Assembly: GCA_002737625.1 (NCBI GenBank)
Contig: NSIB01000012.1
Span: 1 to 36,685, forward strand
DNA: 36,685 nucleotides
Source: Flavobacteriales bacterium
Lineage (GTDB): Bacteria; Bacteroidota; Bacteroidia; NS11-12g; UBA955
Reading direction: 5' to 3'
The notes below the pieces were generated by a model. It was not told where the DNA came from, searched no databases, and saw only the letters and a list, made by a program, of their open reading frames with translations. The position numbers and the translations under genes are program-made. Shown here in pieces: positions 29,173 to 36,685 of this stretch; the first letter of the stretch is position 1; each line of letters opens with the position of its first letter.

Positions 29173-29230
29173 TTTCCTAGAATAAAGATGAATTTTCCTA
29201 GAATAAAGAAGGGTTTTCGTAGTATTTTTG
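29173..29230 (+). repeat. Direct repeats TTTCCTAGAATAAAGA at 21-bp period, third degenerate copy overlapping the -7 element
   Basis: 29173-29188 and 29194-29209 identical. 29215-29230 TTTCGTAGTATTTTTG matches 9 of the first 11 positions and contains TATTTTTG (29223-29230). Confidence 0.75.
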
Positions 29231-29237
29231 ATGCTGT

Positions 29238-30872
29238 ATGAGCAAGCAGGACCTCCAATTCAATAAAAATGAAGATTTGAATAAACAAGATTGGGATTTG
29301 GCAACAGCGCGGTTGGAGAAGATTTATAAAGGCGGTGGGGAAAAGGCAGCGGCAAAGCAAAAGGAGAAGGGAAAGATGTTGTGCAGGGAGCGGGTTGATT
29401 ATTTGCGCGATGAAAATTCGGAGTGGATTGAAATTGGTGCATTCGCGGGTTATGATATGTATCAAGAGCAAGGCGGCTGCCCCGGTGGTGGTGTTGTCAC
29501 AGGTATTGGATATGTAAGTGGACGGCAGTGTGTTATAGTTGCCAACGATGCCACCGTGAAAGCGGGTGCTTGGTTTCCGATCACGGGAAAGAAAAATCTC
29601 CGCGCACAGGAAATCGCCATGGAAAATCGCTTGCCTATCATTTATTTGGTGGATAGTGCAGGGGTATACTTGCCGATGCAGGATGAGATTTTTGCCGATA
29701 AAGAGCATTTCGGACGGATGTTCCGCAACAACGCACACATGAGTGCCATGGGTATCACCCAGATTGCCGCAGTCATGGGTAGTTGTGTCGCCGGTGGTGC
29801 TTATTTGCCTATCATGAGCGATGAAGCCCTCATAGTGGAAGGCAATGGAAGTATCTTTTTGGCGGGCAGCTATTTGGTAAAAGCGGCGATTGGCGAGGAT
29901 GTGGACAATGAAACTTTGGGTGGCGCAACAACGCAATCTGAGATTTCGGGTGTGATTGATGATAAATTTCCCGACGATAAATCTTGTTTGGATCGCATTC
30001 GTTACATCATGGATAAGTTGGGCAAATTCGACGAAGCGGGTTTCGATCGAGTAAAGCCTGTTTTACCCAAAAAGGATATGTCAGACATCTGGGGGATTTT
30101 ACCCAATGAGCGCAACAAACCATACGACAGTGTGGATCTGATTTCGCGAATGGTAGATGATGGCGTTTTTGAGCAATATAAGGAGGGATATGGCAAATCG
30201 ATTTTGTGTGGGTATGCGCGGATTGATGGCTGGGCTGTGGGCATCGTGGCGAATAACAGACAAATCGTAAAGAGTAAAAAGGGCGAAATGCAGTTTGGCG
30301 GGGTGATTTACTCAGACAGTGCGGATAAAGCGGCGCGTTTTATCATGAATTGCAATCAAAAGAAGATTCCTCTGGTGTTTTTGCAAGACGTAACGGGATT
30401 TATGGTGGGTAGCCGAAGCGAGCAGGGCGGAATCATTAAAGATGGCGCAAAAATGGTGATGGCGATGAGCAATAGCACCGTGCCTAAGTTTACTGTGATT
30501 ATGGGAAATAGCTACGGTGCTGGGAATTATGCGATGTGTGGCAAGGCCTATGATCCTCGTTTAATAGTGGCTTGGCCGGGCGCGAAGATTGCGGTGATGG
30601 GCGGTGAGCAAGCAGCAAAAACATTGCTTCAAATAGAAAAGGCCAGTTTGAAGGCCAAAGGAGAAATTATTGATCCGGAGGTGGAGAAACAGTTATTGGC
30701 AAAAATCACCGATCGATACAATTCCCAAACTACGCCTTATTATGCAGCGGCTCGATTGTGGGTAGATGCCATTATATCGCCGTTGGACACGCGCATATGG
30801 ATTTCAATGGGTATTGAAGCGGCCAATCACGCGCCGGTGAAGCCCTTTAACCCTGGGATTTTGCAGACCTAA
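29238..30872 (+). CDS. Acyl-CoA carboxylase beta (carboxyltransferase) subunit
   Basis: RERVDYLRDENSEWIEIGAFAGYDMY, LVDSAGVYLPMQDEIF, GSCVAGGAYLPIMSDE, FLQDVTGFMVGSRSEQGGIIKDGAKMV, MCGKAYDPRLIVAWPGAKIAVMGGEQAA. Confidence 0.95.
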   Translation: MSKQDLQFNKNEDLNKQDWDLATARLEKIYKGGGEKAAAKQKEKGKMLCRERVDYLRDENSEWIEIGAFAGYDMYQEQGGCPGGGVVTGIGYVSGRQCVIVANDATVKAGAWFPITGKKNLRAQEIAMENRLPIIYLVDSAGVYLPMQDEIFADKEHFGRMFRNNAHMSAMGITQIAAVMGSCVAGGAYLPIMSDEALIVEGNGSIFLAGSYLVKAAIGEDVDNETLGGATTQSEISGVIDDKFPDDKSCLDRIRYIMDKLGKFDEAGFDRVKPVLPKKDMSDIWGILPNERNKPYDSVDLISRMVDDGVFEQYKEGYGKSILCGYARIDGWAVGIVANNRQIVKSKKGEMQFGGVIYSDSADKAARFIMNCNQKKIPLVFLQDVTGFMVGSRSEQGGIIKDGAKMVMAMSNSTVPKFTVIMGNSYGAGNYAMCGKAYDPRLIVAWPGAKIAVMGGEQAAKTLLQIEKASLKAKGEIIDPEVEKQLLAKITDRYNSQTTPYYAAARLWVDAIISPLDTRIWISMGIEAANHAPVKPFNPGILQT

Positions 30873-31004
30873 ACTGCGACTTATACGTTTGAATCCAATC
30901 GTTTACCGTCATTCTTTTGGCATGCGTTTTTCGTTTTAACATGCGGTGTGTGAAAGGTTTCAAATATCTAAATATTTTGGACAAGTCTGACCGTTAATAA
31001 GCCG

Positions 31005-31012
31005 TATTTTTG
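31005..31012 (+). promoter_or_regulatory. Candidate -7 element TATTTTTG for the ABC-F gene
   Basis: Exact TAnnTTTG, 39 nt before ATG 31052. Confidence 0.45.
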
Positions 31013-31051
31013 CGGAATAATTGCTGCTCATCGCAGTGGTAATGCAAAAAC

Positions 31052-33046
31052 ATGAATTATTTATCGGTAGAAGGACTCAGTAAGAGTTGGAATGAAAAGG
31101 TATTGTTTGATCAAATTACCTTTGGATTGAGTCGTGGTGAGAAGGTGGCTTTGATTGCTGGAAATGGTTCAGGAAAAAGCAGTTTGATGAATATTTTGGC
31201 GGGGTACGACAAGCCTGATGCAGGAAATTTTAGTATTCGAAAAGATATCAATTGGGAGTATTTGCCTCAAGATCCGGCTTTAAATGAGTCGATTTCGGTC
31301 TTGGAAAACCTATTTGTGGGTACTACCCCTTCCATTTTGGCTTTGAAGGAATATGAGGCGGCGTTGATTGCGTATTCTGATGCCCCTTCGGATGAAACGG
31401 AAAAGCGGTTGGACTTGGCAACAACAGAAATGACGATGTCGGAGAGTTGGGATTACGAAGCCAGGGCGAAGCAGGTATTGGGCAAATTGAATATCTATGA
31501 ATCGGATATGGCTAAGCCGGTTGGCGTTCTGAGTGGAGGTCAAAAGAAGCGTGTGGCGTTGGCGAGGGTTTTGATTGATGTGCCCGATTTGTTGATTTTG
31601 GATGAGCCTACCAACCACTTGGATTTGGATATGATTGAGTGGCTAGAGGAGTATTTGAGTGATAAAAATTTGACGTTGTTATTGGTGACGCACGATCGTT
31701 ATTTCCTGGATCGTGTTTGCAATAAAATATTAGAGTTGGATAGGGGCGTTTTGTATTCTTACCAGGGGAATTACGGATATTTTGTAGAGAAGAAGGCGAT
31801 GCGTGAAGAGGTTGAGTCCAGTGAGAGAGAGAAGAATCGAAATACCTTTAGGCGGGAGTTGGAATGGGTGAGAAAGATGCCCAAAGCTCGTACAACCAAG
31901 AGTAAGAGTCGGGTTGATGCGTTCGACGATTTGGCCGAGAAGGTGAAAGGCCCATATGTTCAGCAGAAGGTGGAGTTTGGGGTGAAGATGGAGCGTTTGG
32001 GGTCCAAGATTTTGGAGATTCAGCACTTGGAAAAGGCTTATGGCGCTCAACCCATTTTGGGCGATTTTACTTACACGTTTAAAAGGGGTGAGAAGATTGG
32101 TGTTGTGGGACCGAATGGCGTGGGTAAGAGTACCCTCTTGAATATGATTATGGGCTTGGAGAAGGCCGACAAGGGTAAAATTACGGCAGGTGAGACCTTG
32201 GTTTTTGGCTATTTCTCGCAGCAGGGGATTCCGGTTGCTGAGGATAAACGTGTAATTGATGTGGTAAAGGATGTTGCCGAATATTTGCCTTTGGCCGATG
32301 GTACTAATCTATCGGCATCGCAGTTTTTATTGCGATTTGGCTTTGCCAATGAAACGCAATACAATTCGGTGAGTCGTTTGAGTGGTGGTGAGAGGCGACG
32401 GTTGTTTTTGATGATGGTGTTGATCAAGAACCCCAATTTTTTGATTTTGGATGAGCCTACCAACGATTTGGATATTTTGACATTGGCGACGTTAGAAGCG
32501 TTTTTGATGGATTATTCGGGTTGTGTTTTGGTTGTTACGCACGATCGTTATTTCATGGACAAGTTGGTTGATCACGTGTTTGTTTTTGAGGGCGAGGGCA
32601 AGGTGAGGGATTTTCCTGGTAATTACACCGAATATAGAACGTGGAAAGAGTGGGATGATGCCCAAGCGGATGCTAAGAGTTCTGGCAATAAGAGTCAGGC
32701 GGGCAAGGCGGCGGGTTCATTGCAAGGTGCGAATGATGCTGGGAAGAAATCGGGGACGTTACACGGTGCGAGTTCGGCGGTTGATACTGGGTTGCCAGAC
32801 GGCGCTTCGGGGAATGCCAAATCGGAGGAGAAGCGAAAACTCACCTTTAAAGAGAAGTATGAATACGAGCAATTGGGGAAAGATATTGAGGCTTTGGAAG
32901 CGAAGAAGAAATTGCTTGAAATCGAGTTGGGAGGTTTGAGTACGGAGTTTGAGCGAATTTCAGCGGCGAGTGCGGAATTGCAAGGTGCGAATGATGATTT
33001 GGACGAAAAGGGGTTGCGCTGGTTGGAATTGGGTGAATGGATTTAA
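31052..33046 (+). CDS. ABC-F family ATPase (Uup-like)
   Basis: Two ABC domains without TM segments ([67 protein letters not shown]), inter-domain linker, C-terminal coiled coil. Confidence 0.95.
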   Translation: MNYLSVEGLSKSWNEKVLFDQITFGLSRGEKVALIAGNGSGKSSLMNILAGYDKPDAGNFSIRKDINWEYLPQDPALNESISVLENLFVGTTPSILALKEYEAALIAYSDAPSDETEKRLDLATTEMTMSESWDYEARAKQVLGKLNIYESDMAKPVGVLSGGQKKRVALARVLIDVPDLLILDEPTNHLDLDMIEWLEEYLSDKNLTLLLVTHDRYFLDRVCNKILELDRGVLYSYQGNYGYFVEKKAMREEVESSEREKNRNTFRRELEWVRKMPKARTTKSKSRVDAFDDLAEKVKGPYVQQKVEFGVKMERLGSKILEIQHLEKAYGAQPILGDFTYTFKRGEKIGVVGPNGVGKSTLLNMIMGLEKADKGKITAGETLVFGYFSQQGIPVAEDKRVIDVVKDVAEYLPLADGTNLSASQFLLRFGFANETQYNSVSRLSGGERRRLFLMMVLIKNPNFLILDEPTNDLDILTLATLEAFLMDYSGCVLVVTHDRYFMDKLVDHVFVFEGEGKVRDFPGNYTEYRTWKEWDDAQADAKSSGNKSQAGKAAGSLQGANDAGKKSGTLHGASSAVDTGLPDGASGNAKSEEKRKLTFKEKYEYEQLGKDIEALEAKKKLLEIELGGLSTEFERISAASAELQGANDDLDEKGLRWLELGEWI

Positions 33047-33154
33047 GTTTTAGAATTAGGGGATTTGATTTGATTTTCGGGACGGCTGGGAGTGTATTTA
33101 TGTCGCGGCGAGAAACTCCTCGGATCTTTGATTTTGTATACTGATAGAAAAAAG

Positions 33155-33162
33155 TAACCTTG
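33155..33162 (+). promoter_or_regulatory. Candidate -7 element TAACCTTG (one mismatch), TTTG at 33133-33136 with an 18-nt spacer
   Basis: Resembles Bacteroidota consensus, 8 nt before ATG 33171. Confidence 0.4.
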
Positions 33163-33170
33163 CAGTTCGG

Positions 33171-34145
33171 ATGGAAGGCAGAAACCGGAATATTGATGGA
33201 CTGAAGGGTTTTTTGATTGTTATGGTAATCTTGGGTCACATTCTGCAAGGCAAAGTCCTAGACAATTTTGGTCGGTATGTGATTTACAGTTTCCACATGC
33301 CCCTTTTTGTCGGGCTATCGGGCTATTTATTGAATATTGATTCGATTCGATCGTTGAGTATTGGTCAGTTTTTTGGCAAATATGGCTCGCGAGTGCTGTT
33401 GCCTTGGACCATCGCGATGTTGGCGTATGCCATTTATTTAGGGGCTTTTGCAATCCATCCTACGCCGTTGTGGAAGGGATGGATGAATTACATTTTGAAT
33501 CCTTATTATCATTTGTGGTTTGTGGTGGGCTATATTTTTTGGAGTTTTATTTCTTGGATGTTGCTGCGTTTTGGCTTTAATCGACCGGTGTTTTTGATTG
33601 TTGCGATTTTGATGGGCTTGATATTTTATTATCTCAAGAACAACTTGGAAGGTCAGTTGATTTTGTCTTTGGGCGGTGATTTGGCGGGTTTTATTCGAAA
33701 TATTTTGCGTCCGCAACTGTTTTTCTTTTTTGGATTGGGAGTGTATTTACGCGGAGAAAGATCGACCACGAAATCCTGGATCTTTGCTGTGGGTGGCGGA
33801 ACCGTAATGTTTTTGTATTGGGTATTGTTTTATTTTCATCGGGGTTTGGATTACAACACGGAGGATTTTTTGGTGGTGATGGCGAATGCTTTTTTGATGG
33901 TGCCCCTGTTTCGATGGATGAATCAGGAAAAATTGCCAAAAGTGCATGTGATTGAATGGGTGGGTAAAAATTCGATGGGGATTTATTTGTGGCATGTTTT
34001 GCCCTTGCTGTGGGTAAAGGATTGGGTGGGAACCAAATATTTGTCGCGGTTTTACGGATATATTTCAGTGGCCGAGTTGCTTTTTTTTGGCGTTGTGTAT
34101 TTGTTACTTCGATATGTGCGCGGATCTCGTTGGGTTTTGGGATGA
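33171..34145 (+). CDS. Acyltransferase family 3 (membrane O-acetyltransferase-like)
   Basis: RNIDGLKGFLIVMVILGHIL...YSFHMPLFVGLSGYLL, multiple TM helices, MGIYLWHVLPLL. Confidence 0.9.
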   Translation: MEGRNRNIDGLKGFLIVMVILGHILQGKVLDNFGRYVIYSFHMPLFVGLSGYLLNIDSIRSLSIGQFFGKYGSRVLLPWTIAMLAYAIYLGAFAIHPTPLWKGWMNYILNPYYHLWFVVGYIFWSFISWMLLRFGFNRPVFLIVAILMGLIFYYLKNNLEGQLILSLGGDLAGFIRNILRPQLFFFFGLGVYLRGERSTTKSWIFAVGGGTVMFLYWVLFYFHRGLDYNTEDFLVVMANAFLMVPLFRWMNQEKLPKVHVIEWVGKNSMGIYLWHVLPLLWVKDWVGTKYLSRFYGYISVAELLFFGVVYLLLRYVRGSRWVLG

Positions 34146-34164
34146 TAATTGCGAAAAATAGGAT

Positions 34165-34172
34165 TAATTTTG
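34165..34172 (+). promoter_or_regulatory. Candidate -7 element TAATTTTG for fabD
   Basis: Exact TAnnTTTG, 7 nt before ATG 34180. Confidence 0.5.
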
Positions 34173-34179
34173 CCTCATT

Positions 34180-35064
34180 ATGAGCAAAGCAGCATTCGTA
34201 TTTCCAGGACAGGGCAGTCAGTTTGTAGGCATGGGAAAAGACCTCTACGAGACCAATGATAAGGCCAAACAGATGTTTGAATTGGCCAATGAGATTTTGG
34301 GATTCAGGATTACTGATTTGATGTTTGAGGGTACGGATGAAGACTTACGTAGGACCAATGTTACCCAGCCAGCAATATTTTTACACAGTGTGATTCGGGC
34401 TGCGGTGATGGGTGATGATTTCAATCCTTCTATGGTTGCCGGACACAGTTTGGGTGAGTTCAGCGCATTGGTAGCTGCAGGCGCCATGAAATTTGAGGAT
34501 GGTTTGAAACTGGTTGAACAGCGCGCTTTGGCGATGCAGGAGGCTTGTGAGTTGGAACGTGGAACCATGGCTGCGGTGTTGGCTTTGGATGATTCTAAAG
34601 TGGAAGCGGTTTGTGCTGAAACAGCGGGGGTAGTAGTTCCAGCAAATTATAATTGTCCAGGCCAGTTGGTGATTTCGGGCGCTTACGAGGCGGTTGAAGC
34701 GGCTTGTGAGGGAATGAAAGCGGCGGGTGCAAAACGCGCTTTGATATTGCCTGTGGGTGGTGCATTTCACAGTCCATTGATGGAGCCAGCGAGAGAGAAG
34801 TTGGCGAAGGCAATTGCGGCTACGGATTTGAATTCTCCGATTTGTGCGATTTATCAGAATGTATCGTCTTCGGCGGTGATGGATAAAGATGTGATTAAGG
34901 AAAACTTGGTGGCGCAATTAACGGCTCCTGTAAAGTGGACGCAAAGCGTGCAGGCGATGGTGGCAGACGGTGCAACGCATTTTACTGAGGTAGGGCCTGG
35001 TAAGGTGTTGCAGGGATTGGTGAAGAAAATCGCACCAGAAGTAGAAGCGATTAGTATTTCCTAA
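34180..35064 (+). CDS. fabD: Malonyl-CoA:ACP transacylase
   Basis: AFVFPGQGSQFVGMGKDL, VAGHSLGEFSALVAAG (Ser nucleophile), LPVGGAFHSPLMEPA, EVGPGKVLQGLVKKI. Confidence 0.97.
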   Translation: MSKAAFVFPGQGSQFVGMGKDLYETNDKAKQMFELANEILGFRITDLMFEGTDEDLRRTNVTQPAIFLHSVIRAAVMGDDFNPSMVAGHSLGEFSALVAAGAMKFEDGLKLVEQRALAMQEACELERGTMAAVLALDDSKVEAVCAETAGVVVPANYNCPGQLVISGAYEAVEAACEGMKAAGAKRALILPVGGAFHSPLMEPAREKLAKAIAATDLNSPICAIYQNVSSSAVMDKDVIKENLVAQLTAPVKWTQSVQAMVADGATHFTEVGPGKVLQGLVKKIAPEVEAISIS

Positions 35065-35070
35065 ACGGGA

Positions 35071-36685
35071 TTACCGTATCAAATTGGCCGACCCCGCCAC
35101 GTGTTTTGGCGTTTTCATAAATGGACTTTTTATGATGTCCAACTGATAAAAATAGGTGCCTGAAGGCAGTTCTGGCCCTGTATTGTTGACCTTTCCATTC
35201 CAGCAATTGCTCAGGTCCTTGGAGTAATAAACACGCTCTCCCCATCGATTGAAAATCCGGATTTCGGCTTCCTCACATTCGGGAGCGATTCCATAAACCC
35301 GAAAGCAATCATTTTTGCCATCGCCATTGGGAGTAAAAACATTTGCAATTTTTATTTCATGGGTGCTATCGGTATTCATTTGAACAGGTATTTTTAATGT
35401 ATCCGTACAGCCAGAGTTTCTGTTTTTGATCACAAATACCGCTTCATACTGACCTGCGATATATTGGTAGTTCCTTTTGAGAATACCATTTCCGTCGAAG
35501 TACTTTTTTAGGTCACTCGCTCCCGTCCTATCGATTTTTGAACCATCGCCAAAATCCCAAATTATACTGTCGTAATTGCTGATGTCAAAAACAAAGTCGA
35601 CCCCCGGTTTACATGGAGTGATTTTGGTGTTGCAAGCGCCATTTGGGGCAATGGAAACGCGAATTTTTTTGTTAAAAGTGGCTCGGGCGTTACAAGAATT
35701 TGAATCTACCACGGTGAGCGTTACGGTGTAAGTTCCAGTGTCTTTATACACGTGATTTGGACTAAATTGATGGGAGGTATCGCCGTCGCCGAAGTCCCAT
35801 AGGTAGCTTCCATTGTATTTGCGTAGGGGTTGAAAGGCATTGGACATTTTTAGGCAAACGGTTTCGGGAGTTACGGTAAAAATCGCATCAATTGAATAGC
35901 CGAGTCTAAAGTCCAACTTGAAACTGGCGTTGGAGCATCGAATACTGACATTGTTTTTAAATACGACATTGGCTGGGGAGGTTGGGAAATCATTCAAACC
36001 TGGCGGGCTGTTGGGGCAGCTGGCGCAAACGCTTTGGTAGATGATGCCGCGGTTATCGAATCGGGAAGTGCCGCCATCCACGTGATCCCTGCTATTATTT
36101 CCACCGAAGTAGGATGCATATTTTAGACTTTTGGCATCTTTTCCAAGTACGATGAGGTAAAAATCGTGGTTGTCGGTGGTTTTTTGATGCGCATCGGCGG
36201 TAAGTGGCAAGCCATTGGTTGTACCATTATTTCCGACACCAATGACCGAGCCCCAGCCACTGAAATAGATATTGTAACAATTATCGACCATGAAAGCGGA
36301 CGGACATAGTTCAGGGACGCTGTTTGTGCGGTTGCCAAAGGTGGTAATAAACTCTTCTTTGCTAAGATCATTGCTTAGTCTTCCAATAAATTGGGTAGTA
36401 TTGTCTTTGCCATAAGAGCCCGCTGTGCGTTTGAATTTGCCTTCTGTTTGGCCGGTGAAATAGACTTTGTTGTTGATGTCGAGATCGATGAAATAAATTT
36501 GCTCATAATCCACGCTACCCCAATAGGTGCCTACCTGATAAGCGCCCGTAGTTTGACTAAATCTGGCGATATATCCATCGATATTGCCTAAGCTTTTTTG
36601 CATAAAGCCATTTCCGGTCATTGGAAAATCCGAGCTCACGGTTCCCCCACCAATAAAAACATGCGATGAATCATCAACTTTTATT
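35071..36685 (-). CDS. SBBP-repeat/PKD-domain cell-surface protein with T9SS type-B (CHU_C) sorting domain; N-terminus beyond window
   Basis: PKD-like SYLWDFGDGDTSHQFSPNHVYKDTGTYTVTLTV, C-terminal IANVFTPNGDGKNDCFRVYG...IFNRWGERVYYSKD...LPSGTYFYQLDI. Frame stays open to 36685 (IKVDDSSHVFIGGGTVSSDFPMTG), so the GTG start at 36639 is probably internal. Confidence 0.93.
   Translation of the reverse strand, partial: IKVDDSSHVFIGGGTVSSDFPMTGNGFMQKSLGNIDGYIARFSQTTGAYQVGTYWGSVDYEQIYFIDLDINNKVYFTGQTEGKFKRTAGSYGKDNTTQFIGRLSNDLSKEEFITTFGNRTNSVPELCPSAFMVDNCYNIYFSGWGSVIGVGNNGTTNGLPLTADAHQKTTDNHDFYLIVLGKDAKSLKYASYFGGNNSRDHVDGGTSRFDNRGIIYQSVCASCPNSPPGLNDFPTSPANVVFKNNVSIRCSNASFKLDFRLGYSIDAIFTVTPETVCLKMSNAFQPLRKYNGSYLWDFGDGDTSHQFSPNHVYKDTGTYTVTLTVVDSNSCNARATFNKKIRVSIAPNGACNTKITPCKPGVDFVFDISNYDSIIWDFGDGSKIDRTGASDLKKYFDGNGILKRNYQYIAGQYEAVFVIKNRNSGCTDTLKIPVQMNTDSTHEIKIANVFTPNGDGKNDCFRVYGIAPECEEAEIRIFNRWGERVYYSKDLSNCWNGKVNNTGPELPSGTYFYQLDIIKSPFMKTPKHVAGSANLIR

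Noticed and set aside
34381-34917. 178-aa minus-strand ORF inside fabD
   Set aside because: Antisense to conserved fabD; Arg/His/Gln-rich composition typical of an antisense frame.
1-36685. Defence islands, toxin-antitoxin pairs, transposases, prophage genes, tRNAs or rRNAs
   Set aside because: No supporting motifs or sequences seen on either strand; gene content is ordinary chromosomal core.

Overview
This 36.7 kb window comes from a Bacteroidota chromosome. The phylum call rests on a T9SS type-B (CHU_C/gliding-motility) sorting domain, a Porin_10-like porin, and many TAnnTTTG (-7) promoter elements. It is densely packed and mostly housekeeping. Plus-strand genes: polA 3' part, a lipoprotein/beta-barrel pair, a thioredoxin lipoprotein, a LysE exporter, iscS-iscU-iscA-S4, obg, two PpiC/SurA foldases plus a MoxR ATPase, an acyl-CoA carboxylase beta subunit, an ABC-F ATPase, an acyltransferase-3 and fabD. 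Minus-strand genes: the porin, a GT2/GT-C pair, a phosphosulfolactate synthase/TPR pair, methylmalonyl-CoA epimerase, leuS, nth, lplA, lptB, a DEAD-box helicase with an RGG-rich tail, and an SBBP/PKD/CHU_C protein cut by the right edge. One RNA gene is supported: a small SRP RNA (ffs) at about 27305-27391 on the plus strand, not covered by the ORF track. I see no CRISPR array, tRNA, rRNA, transposon or obvious defence system. The more interesting signals are regulatory: (i) -7 elements only 5-8 nt from start codons, predicting many leaderless mRNAs; (ii) a structured, possibly bistable 5' UTR on the DEAD-box helicase; (iii) three 21-bp-phased repeats overlapping the acyl-CoA carboxylase promoter; (iv) a compact ffs/terminator/lptB region; (v) a self-complementary CAAATTTG between two divergent genes; (vi) a short uORF overlapping the ABC-F start. 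None has been tested computationally or experimentally here.
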